Assembly: GCA_028751875.1 (NCBI GenBank)
Contig: CM054165.1
Coordinates: forward strand, 30,368,078-30,432,077
Reading direction: 5' to 3'
DNA length: 64,000 nucleotides
DNA from: Rapana venosa
Taxonomy: Eukaryota > Mollusca > Gastropoda > Neogastropoda > Muricidae
Positions 46,761 to 60,460 of the stretch are shown here, piece after piece. The position numbers and the translations under genes were made by a program. The first letter of the stretch is position 1. Each line of letters starts with the position of its first letter. The notes beneath the pieces were generated by a model. The model did not search any database and was not told the origin of the DNA. It was given only the letters and a program-made list of their open reading frames with translations.

Positions 46761-48505
46761 TTGTGTAGCTGCAAGCAGAACAGGAAGGCATAAGGAGTTA
46801 TTTTTAAAGGGGTTTGGGACTCCTCTAATTGTGCACAGTTAAGGGGTAAGCACTTGAAAGAAAGAAGTCTTTCCTGAGGCTTTTCTTCCCTAGCTCCACT
46901 GATTTTTTTCTATTTTGGATATGAGGTACCCCCTAAAATTTGGTGAGAGATCTTTGAGGCGACGGTATGTGAATTATGATTTTCAATCATGCATTCCCAA
47001 AGACATGTAGTTTCAGTTTAGTTTATCCTTTGCCTTTTATTTTATCATTTGATTATTTTTTTCTTACTTTGTGAGTAAGTCTGCTTAGATTTTAATTAAA
47101 TTTACTTTTCTTGGATTGCTTTCGCTGCGAGTCACAATGCTCCAGATAAGGGAAAAGAGGGTTGAGAGCAGAGTTTACGGTAGCACGAAATGCCCGTGCA
47201 TTTTTTAGAACGTGTTGAAAGCGTAACCCCTTGTGAAGTCTGTCATGACATTCCAAAAAAAAAACCGCAAACAATCGTGCAGCCCCTTCCCAAAAGGTGG
47301 CAGGGAAAATACAATCTCTGTTGTGCCCCACGTACCCTGTCTTTGGTAATCGTTGTAGACAAGCGCGACCAGCCCAATCTTACAGACAAATGAAGTTGTG
47401 GTGACTTGACGGGAAAACCCCATGTGTTTTTGGATTAGAAATGTAGCGATCTGATAAGCAAGACGACACAGACCAGATGCCCACAAGGCCCAGTGTGAGG
47501 TCCGGGAAGAATGGTATCTTGACAACACAATTCCAACAAACCCATCGTGTACACACATGCTGGAAGATTTGTAAAATGGTCTCACAGTATCATGGAAACA
47601 AAAAAAAAAATAAATGTTTTAACACTGAGAACCGATGTTTTGAACTGCATTCGGGGACAGAGAAGAAAGAAAACCAGTTTTTTGCAAGCACGTGTGGCCC
47701 ATGTCTTTCTGGAAATATAGGATCTTTCAACTTCATTTGCCACACACAAGCTGAATGTTGCCCTACACTATTAGCAAACTGTAAGGGGGAACAGTATGTT
47801 GTACATTTTTTTAAACATCTTTTGGCTGCAAGGGTATGAAAACATACTACTTTTCCCAAAAAGTAGAAAACACAGATATCAGCAGAAAAACCCTTTTTAA
47901 AGCACATCATTTTGTCGTTTTGTACATGGAAAAAAAAAACCCCTTGATGTGTCACACTTTTTAAATGTTTTTGGTGTTTAGAAAGTAATTCTGGAACAAA
48001 ACCTATAGTTTGAGAACAATATTTTAGTTTTTTTAAACCTCTGATAATCCAAGGAAAAAAAATGATTGGATCTTTCATGTTAGTTCAGTCAGCGGGGAAA
48101 CTTTTAAACCCCCTCAAAAAATAGCCCCAATGTAGAGACAGAAACTTTATATAAATACACGAGGAAAATACATGGACAGTTCAAGCTCAGCTTTTTAAAT
48201 TTGGGTTTCTGACATGTAAATTTTTTTTTAAAGGCTAAGTACCCTTTTTTTGTTTGCCCTCTGCTGTGACTGAGGGGTTGTTTCTCAGTACTTCTGCAAT
48301 TCTGTAGTGAACAAAGTGGCACGTTTATAGATGGTAGATTTTTGGGAAACATCGATGTCTGCATTTGGGTATTTTGACCCTGAAACATTAGAAAATAGAA
48401 CAATGGGGACAAAAGAGATTAGTGAAGTTTAAACTTATTGGAAAATCCTTTTGCAGTGGACATTTGGGGAACCTGTCACCCAATCCGTGGGGAAGACCAA
48501 AAAAA

Positions 48506-48541
<36 letters not shown>

Positions 48542-50730
48542 ACAGGGATCCCCATGTAAACAATCGGGAAAGCTCGACATGGTACAAGCCGGCAGCCCAC
48601 CCTCACGTCCTTTTCTTTCCCCTCGAGCAGTCAGAAAATATTGCACGAGGTGTGGGAAGACTTTGACTGGTTCTGATGTGCAGAGGAATGGCTGTAGGGA
48701 GGCTCATGGCTGTATTTTGGTATGAAAAAAAACCAGTGCCATTGGTATAGAGAGGGGGGTATTTTGCTCTGCTTTCAGTGAATTTGCACAGTAAGGACAT
48801 TGACCCGTTCATTTCGGACAATCCCTTTCATCGATTTCCCCCAGGTCTGAATATTCATTGCAGTTTTGACTGTGCGCCATTGACCATTGAGCAATGGAAA
48901 AAGGCAAGGATGCTCACGAAAGACTCATCACTGTTGTAAAGACGTTTGTGGGAAAAATAAAACCCCCGTGTGTCTGCCTGTTCCCCCTCACCCCCACACC
49001 TAAAAACATGAGAAGGTCGTTCCAAAAAGGAAATTTTGGGTTTTCCCTCCTGTGCAGTGCTGTTTTTTTGGAAGGAGGGACTGTAAATCACAAGTATGAG
49101 GTCGTTTTCTGTTTCTGAATAAATGTAGATACACAGTAAAATGTATGTATGGCATATGATTTATGCACATTAATAAATTTGCCCGTGTTTTTTGGAAATT
49201 AAAATAAGTTAAAGTGAGTATTTTTACTGTGGGTGAATTTCATTTGAGACAGGTATTTTGTCTCACATGTGCAGCATTGGAATGCATGGTAAAATCCTTA
49301 AAAAACAGACAAAGGTGGGGGAAAAAAAGTGTAAGAGGATCCCGTGAATGGGTTTAAAATAAACTGTCTGATGGATGCATTGTAAAATTTTGGCCTTAGA
49401 CCTTTTTTAAATATACTGTCATGAAAAGGTGAGTTTTGCCAGCTGGGGAAACCCAGTTAAATTTTGGTACAAAAACTTTCTAAAAAGATAAGGGGTCTTC
49501 TATTTCCGTCCGGGGTTTTTATTAGGCCAAACTTCCCACCATTGCCTTACCCCTGTGGGACCAAAATTCTGGTTATACGATCTTTGTGCAAGAAAGCATC
49601 AGCATTTTTTCCCTGTAGTGTCTGCCCTGACATCCAGGAAGACGAGGGGGGGCAGTGTTCTGTCTATCAGCCCTCCTCACTTCGGGTTTTTGGGTTGTGA
49701 TCCAGGTGACGGCGAAATTAGAGTAATGTTTATGAGCGTTAAACAAACACGGGGTAACTTGTCGGTTTTGCTATGACAGAGGCCCGGCAAAGTAGAGTTT
49801 AAGATATTGAAAATCATGGCAGAAACTGTAAGTCCATTGAGTGTGAGGTCTCTTCAAAGACGTGGGACAAATGTTGCGGGCTGGGTGTACAGCCTTTTTT
49901 CGATGTGTTTGGTTTTTGGGTATATGTTTTAACAGACAAAACCCCACAAAATAGGATTTTTACTCTGCTGAACATTGGGGAAAATAACTTTAAAGGAACC
50001 CAATTTATGGCCCTTAAACTGAGTGTATGGGTAAGCCTCGGGAAAATATGCCCAATTCGGGCCAGGGGAAAAGTGTATCTTCCACTGTTTTTCCGTTGCG
50101 TTATTTCAGTAAAAATTTTGTTCCCAAAGGGTTTTTTTTAATTGCGCAAGGCACACACGCCTTTTCGGGAAAATTGTTTGATATTCAGCAATGTGGCCAT
50201 ACAATCATTGTAGGTTGTATTTAACTTTATTAGGAAGTTTCCCCAGTGCCAGAATACACCACATCCCAATCTCTGCGTCTAACTGGATACATTCCTGGTG
50301 CTCCCCCAAGAGCATTTTGCGAACCTGGGGAAACCCTTTTGCAACCCCGTCACCCCCCTGCCTTGTGAAAAAATTGGCAAGATTCCTGCGTCACCTTGAC
50401 CATGCCCTGTAGGTTGTGTGTTGGGGTGGTTTTGGTTCAAAAGATATTCAAACCTGGGCAAAGATGGCTGAGTTCAGGTGATGACTGAAAGTTTGTGTTA
50501 AAATGGTGTGGAAGTTTTGTTGCCTTCTTCTTTGGCTGAAATAAAATTTTCAGGGATAACGTTTATAATTTTCCATTCTTGACCCTTTTTTTGCACAAAA
50601 AATATGGTGCTTAAAATTTGGTCTCTGCATCTTTTTCTCTCCCTGTATCTCTCTCTGTCAGTGTCTGTCTGTCTGTCTCTGGTGATCCTACAAAAGGGAA
50701 ATGGATCATAAGGTTTATCCCCCAAGTGGT
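46761..50730. other. No recognisable gene or element
   Basis: I scanned both strands and found no domain. Minus-strand frames of 126 and 162 codons (47205-47585, 47590-48078) and a plus-strand frame of 120 codons (47477-47839) lack any motif I know. A C31 run lies at 48508-48538. The position, left of a Gypsy RT, would suit a degraded gag region, but nothing in the sequence shows this. Confidence 0.45.
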
Positions 50731-50739
50731 CGTCATAGT

Positions 50740-52240
50740 AGATAATGATAAAAAAAATGATAATAAAATAATAATTTATGATTTATATAGACTAAATCTT
50801 TTTAAAAACAAAAAAATAAAAACGTTGCCAAAAATCATTTAACGCATGTAATTTTTCTAATTCATAAGATATTTAAATTTTTGCACAACACACACAACAC
50901 ACACAAAAACCACACACACACTCACTCACTCACACACACAAACCACTTAGTGGTGATGAAGGAGGTAAAGGGATGCTGTTGAAAGTGGAAACAATTGGGA
51001 GAAAGTGTCAGTAGAAAAATAAGTGCGTTTTGGGTGGATTTGAAATTTAAAAAGTAAAGGGTTTTTGGCGAAGTAAAAGGGGGTTCTTTCCAGGTGGATA
51101 AACCCCAAAAAACAGAAAAAGAGTGGGGCCCCAAACAGGGGTTTGTTTGAATCGGGGCGTTCAAAAACCAAAGTATCTGCAGTGAGCAAAAGGGGAACGG
51201 GATGGAGTATCAGGGGAAGCGTTCAGGATAAGAGGGTGTATTTGTAAAGACATTTGAAACATATGGGGTGGTCTTATATTAGTTTCTGTGAGATAGGCAG
51301 CTAGCGAAGAGATCACGAAGGGGAGTTTTTTCTTTTTTGGGGGGACATTGAGCGAGAGTTTTGTTGCTTTGAGAGAGTGGATGGATGATGTGGAAGGCCA
51401 ACAAAAGAGATTACAATAGTCTAAAATGAAAAAAATTTGAGAGATGTGAAAAGTTTGGGAAAGTTGGGTTGGGGAAAAGATGCATGAAATTGATAGTAGC
51501 AAGCGGAGGTTTGGGTGATAAATTTTTTCATAAAAGTGTGTTGCCCAAATACACCTAAATACTTTCGATTTGGGCCAAAGGAACTGACTATTGCCTATTC
51601 TATTGAATTGTTGCGATGGGGGAAAGTTTATGTTCGGTTCCTGTGAGATGTTTTGGTTTTTGATCAGATTAATTTGAAACTTGTTCTGAGATCCATTTTT
51701 GAAGTTTTGAAGGCGTGGACATATTTGTCGGGGGGAAAGGAAGTTTTCAAAAGTATTACTGCTTTAAAGCTGGGGGTATCACTGATTGAAGCTGAGTATC
51801 ATCTGCGTAGAATGATTTCAATTTGGTGGTTTATTAAATGTGAGGTGGGGCAGTATAAAAATTTAAAAGAAAAAAGGGCCCAGAACTGACCTTGTGGGGC
51901 TCCTTCCAGTTTGACAGGTTCTAATTGAAATTTTTTTTAAATAACTTTTGAATCAGTTGTGTATGAATAAACCAGTGAGGGCTGTGCCATTAATCCCCAA
52001 GTATTTTGGGGCGAGAAAGAAATTGAGTGTCTATGTGTCAAAGGGGCAGATTAAACGGAAGGTAAGGAGGGGATTTTTCCCGTGTCAGAAGCGAGTGAGG
52101 TGTATCTAAAATGTGGGCTAGGGTGGTTTTGTGCTGTGGTTGGGGGAAAAGGCAGATTGAAAAGGGAAGGAGTTTTTGGGAAAGGGTGACTATTGGCTGT
52201 TTGGAAAACTTTTTCTAGTACTTTAGAGACAAAGGTAAGT
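50740..52240 (-). mobile_element. CR1/L2-like LINE, second copy, 5'-truncated and degraded
   Basis: This copy is related to the LINE at 37.87-40.98 kb. The minus strand carries TFVSKVLEKVFQ (about 52205-52240), corresponding to the FIYKVLEKVVLKQ segment of the other copy, and the C-terminal PHSFSVFWGLSTW segment near 51090-51130. The 3' tail is recognisable at 50760-50830 (AATAATTTATGATTTATATA) beside CA repeats at 50886-50940. The similarity stops abruptly at about 52240, giving a sharp 5' truncation. Confidence 0.75.
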
Positions 52241-52249
52241 TTGAGATAT

Positions 52250-53100
52250 ACATCACAAGGCCACAACATAGAGTGGCACAGGCAAAGCAGGCAAAAAAGA
52301 GAAGAAAAAGTCCCCCTCTTGGATACAGGAGATACAATTCCCCCTTGACCAAAAAAAGGATTGTGGGGCAAAAAAGCCCAGAGGAAAATAATCAGGGAAC
52401 CAATGCAGCTTTCCCCCCCATTATCTGACATGTTTTGGTCCTGGGTGGTCTTTGTCGATTTTCCGGCAGTGATTGAAGCACACCTCTGTGTACTTTCAGC
52501 AAAACGCTTTCAAAATTTAGAAGTGTCGTACTTTTACAAGCATATTTGTTGTTTTTGGGCCCATTTTAAAACTGCCCTTAAAGGAAAATAAAGATTAAAA
52601 GAAAAAAATGCCCCAAAAAGATACTTCCACAATAACCACACACAACACACACACAACAACCCCGACACAAGGGGAAGAAGGCAAAAGGTTTGGGGGTGTA
52701 GCAGAGAAAAAAAAAAAGGGGACCCAGGGTACACCAACCAAAGGGAGCAAAAGGAACCAAAAGGGAAAAAAGAACATTGTATATGGGATCAAAAGAGTGA
52801 TGACCATGAATCCGCAGCTGCAATAACATTTCCCGTGGTTGATGAAGTTTACAAAAATGGACGTTGTGGCTCCCGGAAAGGCAGGCAAGACATACCAAAC
52901 TGAAAAATTTCCTGAGGAATCGGAAAAACCCTACCAAACAGACAATCACAAAACTGTAGGAGAGCAAAACCATCCAAAGTTATGTGCCCGTCAAAAAACA
53001 CAAAGCTGACAAATACAACAGCAGAAGATTCCTTTCCGGGAAGCAGAGCTTGAAATCAGCCTAAGAGGAGACCATCAAGTCAATTCTATGTGGGCAGTAG
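52250..53100. other. Unassigned sequence upstream of Gypsy RT
   Basis: Mixed sequence between the LINE truncation point and the Gypsy polymerase. Plus-strand frames from about 52830 are coding-like but too shifted to assign; a gag-protease region would be expected here. The Phe-rich minus-strand frames are shadows of A-rich plus-strand sequence. Confidence 0.3.
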
Positions 53101-54450
53101 AAGGCCGTGAATCAACAGTTTTCCCATTTGGAGAAATTAAAGCTGGTGAAAATTTAAATACAGCGAATTTAGACGCACCATTTCATTAATTGGGGAAACC
53201 TGAAACGCCTACCCAGACAGTTTGACCCCCTTTGGGGCTTCCAGGATTAGCCCCGTTATACATTAATCCGGAGTGGAAACCTCCTTAGCCCCCCAAAAAA
53301 AATGCTCTGTCCTTGAAGAACGCTAAAAGCAGAATGGAGAAATGGGCTTGAAAAGAAGGAGTCACCGTAAGGTCAAAGAGCAACAGACCGGTCCCCCTTG
53401 GATATCAATCAAAAAAGATGGTTTTCTCTCTAATTTGTATTTATCCCCCAAAAAAGCTAACACAGCTTTGAAGCGTGTCCCCCCCACTTTTACTCGGAGG
53501 AAACAACCCCAAAAACATTTAATCTCAGTTTTCAGCAAGCTGAATGCCAAGAGGGATATTTGGGCAGTCCATTTTTTTGACCACCAAATGTGACCACATT
53601 CCAAATGCCCCTTTTGGGCATTATTCGGAAAAAAACTCCCTTTTGGACTGCGTGTATCAGAGATATCTTCCCGCTGAATGGACATGTACTGGAAAAACCC
53701 CCAGGCGGGACGGGGATCACAGAGGATGTTGTGTGTTGGTGCATGGCGGATGTGCGGAGTGATGAAACCTAAAATTTCCCGTGGGAAAAAGGCCCAAAAA
53801 GTGTGGATCTTTTTCAGTTCAGCAATTTTGTATACACAGAGATGGAACTTTTTTTTGGAATAGATATTCCCAAAAAAAGGTTTTTCCCAGACCCAGCCAA
53901 AATTAAAGGATCCAGAACATGCCAAAACCCCGAGAACAAAATGCCTAGAAAGATGTTTGGCAAATGAGAAATTTTTTTAACGTTCTCCCCAAAAATTTAG
54001 GAGGATTGAAAACCCCTGAGAGAACTGTTAAAAAGACGTCCCCTTTTATCTGTAGAAGACCTTTTTACACTGCTTCAACAAAAATTTAAAAAGTAAGTGA
54101 ATCAGCCCCTGCCCCAAGTTCTTTGACCCAAAGAAACCGCCACGCGGGGTGCGTTCCCTGGGAAGGGCCTGGGACAGCATTTTGTCGGACAGATACCCTT
54201 CACATTGGGGTTCCCGTCACTTGACCTCACAGGCGATTTCCCCAACGTAAAGTGAGGTGCTTACAGTGGTCTTTTGGGGTCACACGTTCCCCAAAACCTA
54301 TACGGGGGCCCTTTAGGTGATCCCATAGTAACCCTCGAGATGATTTTGAGAGCGCTTCTCAAACCCCACCATGCCTTCAGTGCATGCTACAATAGATCCA
54401 GGGGTAACCCACAAGGTGGTGTGCTTGATGGTGGCACTCTATATGAAGGG
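53100..54450 (+). pseudogene. Ty3/Gypsy reverse transcriptase and RNase H remnant
   Basis: Plus frames carry FSKLNAKRDIWAVHFFDHQM at 53529-53588 (the FSKLDA..GYW.V motif) and NTAFGRY-like sequence. After shifts come LPAEWTCTGKTP and TGITEDVVCWCMAD at about 53709-53752, where the catalytic I.DDV motif is expected. FFGNRYS-like sequence follows near 53845, and PKNLGGL near 53985. An RNase H-like region follows, with GLGQHFV near 54168 and KTYTGAL-like and DDFESASQTPP-like segments near 54295-54370. Every block is in a different frame; consensus errors probably contribute. The upstream linker at 53340-53450 (QTGPPWISIKKDGF) also fits the family. Confidence 0.75.
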
Positions 54451-55985
54451 GTTATATTTTTTTTTTATCTTGTTTTGATTTTTTATTTGGTCTTTTCAGC
54501 TCCAAGTTCTATATAACAGCGACAATGTGGGGGAAAAATTATTTTTTTACTCTTATGGTTTGCTTCCCCATAGCGTCTTGATTTTTGCAAAGGGGCCCCC
54601 AAAAAGCACAGGCCGGGTGGTAAATCGGGAATTTTTTTTAGCCGAGGGAAACAGCGTGTGTTGCTGAGGGCCCAAAACTTCAACTTTCCATGAGATTTTA
54701 CCATCGAATAATGACTGATAAAAAATTGGAAAACATAGGAAAGGAAGGGCAGTGTGGACAAAGACCCAAAAAATTTTAAAACTCAGAAAAAAACCCCTTT
54801 TAAACCCTGCTCCCGTCCAATGTCCCGTTCCCTTGCTTGAAAAAAAAAAGGCTTAAGCTAATGTCAGCTAATACATGAATACAACAGAGCCGGATTCTTG
54901 CCCTTACCTAACCCGGGTGAACCGGTGGCGTACGAACAGTGAGCTTGCTAAAACCATTTTTTTGGGCAACCTTCCCTTGGCAAGACCCCCACTCAATGGG
55001 AAGGAGCAAAGGGGGTGATGTGTGCTTTTACCAAGGTGGTTTGGGGTCCGATGTCAAAAACAACCCTTTGGTGGAGGACATTGAACTGTTGTTATTTCAT
55101 CGGCCTTTCAATTACCACGGGGTTCCCACAAATATTTTTACTTTTGGGTTTTAAACCCCCCAAAGCAAAAAATAGCTAGAGCAAGGGAATATATTTAGAC
55201 ACCTCCCATATGGACTATATTCCCCCGATGCCCTAAGTTTATCTGGGTGATTTCAAAAGCTGTTTACTTAGTAAAAAAACTGAAGAACTATGAAAAGTTT
55301 TTTACCCACCTACCAGTGCAGAAATAAGACCCTGGGGCTTTTGCAAGGGGACTGTGCAGGTGCCTATAGATCGTTGCCTTACCCCCCAGGGGATCATTCC
55401 CCACAACGTTTCTTTTGACCCATGTACCAGTCAGTGTTCCGTGCCCTTTAGCCCCTAGTCGAACCAGGGGAAATGAACTGTGTACTAGCTAGTTTTCAAG
55501 CTGCTTTGATTTCACTGATGGGGTTTTTTTTTATGTGTTGAGATCTGAATGAGTTATGTATTTTTTCTTATATTTCATTTTGTGTTAGTTGTGTCTTCCT
55601 GTAAGGGTAACCATTTACCCCCAAAAAAAAAAAACAAAAAGAAGGTGTACTTCCAGACACAGAAAACAAAAGAAGGAAGTAAATAAAGAAATTAAAGCTG
55701 CTGTTGCACAAGTAGACGTGACTATAAAAATCAGATAGAAGACAAGTTTGCAGAGAAAAATTTTTGTGTGCCCGGGGGTATCAAAAAATTTTATCAGCAG
55801 TAAAAATGGAGCTGTCCCAAAATAAGTCAAAGATCAGTTGCAGGGGGGGGATGTGTAACAACTGACGACCCTTTTAAAAGTTTTTTTCTTTTTTTGGCTT
55901 TGAAAACTTTATTTTTTAGAGGAGTAAAAAGGGCCGGGCCAAACCCCCTTTCTTTTTGGAATAGTGTCATTTTTTGATGAAAAGT
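54451..55985. other. Unassigned, possibly Gypsy 3' region with polypurine tract
   Basis: No integrase was recognised, although it would be expected after RNase H. At about 55838-55852 a purine-rich GCAGGGGGGGGATG precedes TGTAACAACTGACGACC, the arrangement of a polypurine tract followed by an LTR start. I found no matching left LTR, so this is only suggestive. Confidence 0.3.
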
Positions 55986-55989
55986 TATC

Positions 55990-58020
55990 TGTAAGCATTA
56001 AAGGAATAAATATTAACAAATCTTGGAAACCCCGAGGTATATGTGGAAGAACCTAAAATTCTGCACCCCTGAGTTGCCAGTGTCTTTCTAAACCCATTCC
56101 AAGCCTCCTGGATACTTGTTGAATGTTGGAAAAGTCCCAAAGTATACCCCTTCCAAAAAAATCCAATCTTCTCAGCCAATGATTTTAGACCTGTAGCTTC
56201 ACATCTTTGTATGAAATGCTAGAAAGTAGTAAAATTTTTCTTTCTGCTTTGAGAAATCTTGACCAATAATTTTGGGACAGGTTCAAAGGGGGGGTGTGGA
56301 AAATGCCAAATATTATTTGAACAAATTGTTAGCCCCTTAGAAACACCAAAAACGGGGTCAGAAATTGTTCGTGACTTTGGTTCGCTTTAGATACAATGCA
56401 GCTACGTTCTTATTAAAAGAATACTTTCAAACTTTGACCTAAAAAATAAATTTTTTCGTTGGGTAATTGAATTTGTAACCAAGACCCCCTGTTTTTGCCA
56501 AAAAATATCTTAATTGGTTTGATTTACTGCACTTGTTCTCCCCGGGTTGCGTCCCCTCCCCCTTCTGTAATTCTATACAAGTGATTGCAGAAAAGGGTAT
56601 AAAAATTATTTCTGGTAAAGTTTGAGGACGACTGTGCTGTTTTGCTTTCCTTTAAATCTTTTTTCCTTTACTGGAGTGCCGAAGTTAGAATCGGCAACTT
56701 TCGAATTTTTAAAAAAAACCCCACAAAGTGAGGGTTAAATAAGGGAAAAAAACTTGGCCCGTTTGGGGGAAACATTTTTTAAAAACCCCCAGTTGCTTTC
56801 CTTGACCCCAGTTGCCTAGTTTTTATCTGTTGGCCAATTTTTTTTGCATGTCAACAATGATATCTTTGGGATTTCAGACATCCAGTGTTATGATTGTTTT
56901 AAAAAAAAATCTGTTGTACCAAAATAAAATGGATGGTCAGCCCGCTTCGGGGGCTTTTTTGGTGAAAAATCATCACATTTTTTCAAGGGGGCTAGTTTAT
57001 GAAAAGTTCAAGCCCTTTAAAATACCAGCCATAATTTCAAAAATTTTGATTTTTCAGCATTCAGTGCATATTTTTGGAAAAATTGAAAAAATAAATACAT
57101 CATCAATTAAAAAATGTGAAACAATTCAAAAGAAGCATTTGAAATTTTTAATGTGTATAAAGTGTATGTAATTTTTTGTTTGGGAAGTCTGCTGAATTTT
57201 TCAATATAGCCAAAATCATGCGTCACCACAAAAAAGGCGGGGTCCATTTCACTGGACTCCATGAGTTAACCGGATCAGTCTTGCCATGGCCCCGCCTTCA
57301 GGATTTTTTTTCCTGGTGTGATAAGCCTATCGGGTAAATGTTTTTAAAATAAAGATCTTCCTATTTTTTTTCAGAAGATCAGGGAATTTCCTAAGATTTA
57401 TTATCCATAATCAAAAGTTGAAAACGTTTTGAACTATAAGTTCTGGGTGTTTTTGACCCAAGTTAAAACTAGACGTTAAAATGATGTTTATCAAAAAAGG
57501 GACAAAAAATGGTTATTTTCTAAGGAAACTGAACTGAATTTTTTTGAAAAAAAATTTTTCCTTGTTTTAATGTTTTATTAGGGGCGTTCAAGTTTTGCTT
57601 TCATTTTGGGCAGAACCTTAGGGTTAAAAAAAAAATGTGGTCTTTAGAGAATTTTTAAAAAAATTTCTAAAAAAAATTGGAGAGAACAAAAAGATCTAAG
57701 GTTCTGTAATCAGCAGATTGAACGCAAAGTGCGGGGTACTTTTGGCCAATCCTCCTTTTTTATTTTCAGAAATTTATAACAAACATAAACGTATGTGCAA
57801 AAGGTGTCATGTTTAGAATTTCCCCAAGGTTTAAATGTAGTGGGTTTAAAGGTGGCAAAAAGATTGTGTTTGAAAAATTACATTGGTTCAACGTGGCCCT
57901 TTGGGAACAAAAAAGGGGACTGGCCCGTAGGTTTCCTAAAGTCAGGGTTTTCCCCCAAACCCTTAAATTTGGCCAGAAAAAGTCACCCTTTTGCTTAAAA
58001 TCACCGTAACCCCAACAGAA
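55990..58020 (+). mobile_element. Rex/RTE-like LINE reverse transcriptase, degraded (copy 2)
   Basis: Plus frames read LTSL-like and KIFLSALRNLDQ near 56225, ETPKTGSEIVRDF near 56340, FRWVIEFVTK near 56455, and VKFEDDC at about 56617-56637 where FADD is expected. A non-coding stretch of about 600 bases follows, then DFRRSGN-like sequence near 57372 and the C-terminal region to about 58010. From about 56640 onward it is an inverted relative of 14.3-16.6 kb and shares the same internal non-coding interruption. Paired comparison shows many homopolymer-smoothing differences on this side. Confidence 0.74.
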
Positions 58021-58588
58021 AGGAGTGAAAATCTGAATAAAATCATTAAAAACCCCCACCTTTTTTTTACCCCTTACAAAAAAATAAAAATTTTCACACC
58101 CATTTCCCCCAATCTACACCAAAAATTTTAATTTTTTTTTGTAAAAATTTTATATTTTTAAAAAACCAAAAAAAAATTTTTTCAAACATTTTTTTTTTTT
58201 TTAAAAAACTTCATTTTCTTTCCTCTTTTTTTTGGGAAAAATTTAAAAACAAAAATACAAAAAAATTTTTCATCCCACGACAGCAACCACCACAAACAAA
58301 CTTTTAAACCCCAATTTTTTCATCTTCTTTCATTCATCACATATTCTCCAACCAAAACACCGGGTTTAACCCCCACCACTCTTTCTCACTCTCCCATTCT
58401 TTTACATCTTCCCAAACTTAATATTGGCTTTTAAAACCAGGGGGGAAAATTCCTCAACAAACTATTAACCTTTCCCACAAAACTCTTTCATTTTCAACCA
58501 TTTTCCCCTTATTTTTATAACCAAAACCCCCCCCAACCCAACATAAAACTCTTTCCCCTTTTCTCCAAACCATCCCTTTTTTTATAAA
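58021..58588. other. A/T/C homopolymer-rich, no gene
   Basis: Almost entirely short homopolymers and degraded sequence. No repeat partner or domain is recognised. Confidence 0.6.
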
Positions 58589-58589
58589 A

Positions 58590-60460
58590 AAACCCCATTT
58601 CCCCCTTTACCTAATTCTGTGTGGGGGGGGGGGTTAGGAAATCCTTGGCCAAAGGGAAAGGGGGCTCCCTGTCGATTTTGGCAGGCCGGCCCCAGGCTGT
58701 TCTTCCGCTTGGGAAAACCCCACCCCCTTGTGTCTCCCGGTGTCCAAAAGATCCGCGTTTCATGAAACTGCGGGGCCTGTCAGCAGCCAGGAAGAGACCC
58801 TGGCCTTCGCCCGGGTGCAGGGGGAGGGTCTCGCCCGTCTGTCCTGCCCCCCCCCCCCAACAAGGTGGAGAACAGTCTAACACCACATTTTGAAACTGCT
58901 GTTTGTACCTGCTTCCAAGTCCATGAGGGTGGTGTGGTGGGGGTGGTTTTGGGTGGGGGTGTTGGGTTGTTGGGGTGGGGTTTTGTGTGTGTGTTTTTTT
59001 TGTTGGTGTGGGTTTTGGGTGTGTGTGTGTGTGGGGTGGTGTGGTGTTGTTGGGTGTGGGTGTGTTTTTTTTTTGTGGGTGTGGGGGTTGTGTGTGTGTT
59101 GGGGGGGGGTGTGTGTGTGTGTGTGGGTGTGGGTGTGTGTGGTGGTTTTTTTGTTGTTTAGTTTGTTGGGGGTGAGTATTTCAGAAAATGAATGGGTTTT
59201 CAACCCCAAGGCCATTTTCCCTCTATAATAATAAAAATAATAATAATAAAAATAATAATAAAAATAAAAAATAAAGGGGAAATTTTTATAGCGCTATATT
59301 TGCAGAGCAATCAAAACGCTTGCACTCAACTCATTTTTACACAGTCTAAACCCGTGACAAGCAATAGTTCCCCTCAAGTCCAAAAGTGACAACGCACCCA
59401 CACACACACACACCCACCACACACACAGGGTCACACACCCCGGAGGGATAGAATCTTTTGGTGTTGAAAGGGAGGGAAAAAAATGAGATGAGGGGGAGGG
59501 AAAAATTTTGGTTTTAAAAAAGTCTTGAGCTGATTTAAAGGGTCATAAGAAGGCTTTGGCGGAGAGAGAAGGGAGATATTCCCCAAACAAAGGCAGAAAA
59601 AGAGAAAGAGCGACGGCCGATGGTGGTTGGGGAATAGGTTTCGTAAGGGCAAGGGATCTGCGCAGACGGAGAGAACGAGAAGGGGGTACTAGGGAAGACA
59701 TTTTTAAAAGGGGGAGGCGGGTGCTTTTTGTGGAGACATTTGTAAAAGGGTTGATTTATAGTTTACTCTCTGTGGGACGGCAGCAGTGGAGAGATTTCAA
59801 GAGGGGGTAATATGTCAGAATTTTTCTTTTGAGATTAACATCTAAAAAAAAACCACTCATCAAACTCAATCAACAAAAACCCAAAAAGATTTTGAGCTTT
59901 CCCCCCCCTCTGTTTATGAACCTATCACGAATCACCTCCCCCTATCACCTCCTGGAAAACTTCTTCCCATTCGTATGGCGTGCAGGCCTGAAGGTGGGTC
60001 GCACAAAAATTCTTTCTGAACATCTTGTTCTTTTCATTTTTTTTTTTACAAGTGCGTGTGCATCGGAGTGCCCGGGAGAAGGGGCCGACAGCTTGTTTTT
60101 TTGTCGTTTCCCTGACAGCGACATCAAGATGCCGTGCTACAGACTCTTCAAAGGTGTTGATGTGAGTTTTTCTGGTGTACTGCACACGCTAAAGTGGTAC
60201 GGGTTTTTCCCAAAAGAACACTTCCTCACTTCGTTCCAGAAAGGGACAGACTGACTCCCCCTGCTGTGGCCCTAGTTCCCCTCACAGCCTCCATCCCCCA
60301 AATGTAGGAGGATAGTGTAAAAAAAGATAGCTTCCCGTGGTGTGTATGTCTGATGTTGGATCACAGGGTGGGTTGGCTGTGTGCCCCCAAAGCACTGACA
60401 GCACTCCTGTACCCCGTGTCGTTGATGATTTAGTGTGATGTATGCATCCCTGGGTGTTGT
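58590..60460 (+). repeat. Repeat unit R, copy D, with LINE insertion
   Basis: This is a direct relative of copies B and C and the left end of the right-hand duplicated segment. Blocks shared in order: a GC-rich region 58620-58860, a (TG)-rich tract 58925-59150, GGTGAGTATTTCAG near 59170, a LINE insertion, then TTTTGAGCTTTCCCCCC near 59888, ACAAGTGCGTGTGCATCGGA near 60048, TTCTGGTGTACTGCACACGC near 60168 and CAGACTGACTCCCCCTGCTG near 60247. No conserved protein. Confidence 0.8.
59220..59840 (-). mobile_element. CR1/L2-like LINE 3' end within unit R copy D
   Basis: The insertion occupies the same site as in copy C, with AAT-type repeats at 59226-59275, a tail containing AGCGCTATATTTGCAGAGCA near 59290, CA repeats near 59398-59430, and the degraded RT C-terminal segment up to about 59800. 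The end of the insertion is marked by GGTAATATGTCAGAATTTTT near 59806. Its absence from copies A and B gives the empty site. Confidence 0.78.

Noticed and set aside
47205..48078. Two long minus-strand frames (126 and 162 codons) considered as a gene
   Set aside because: No family motif, no shared repeat partner and different frames; plus-strand frames overlap them. Chance openness in low-stop sequence is as likely.
55838..55900. Gypsy 3' LTR
   Set aside because: A polypurine-like tract followed by TG is suggestive, but no matching 5' LTR was found, so I did not annotate an LTR.
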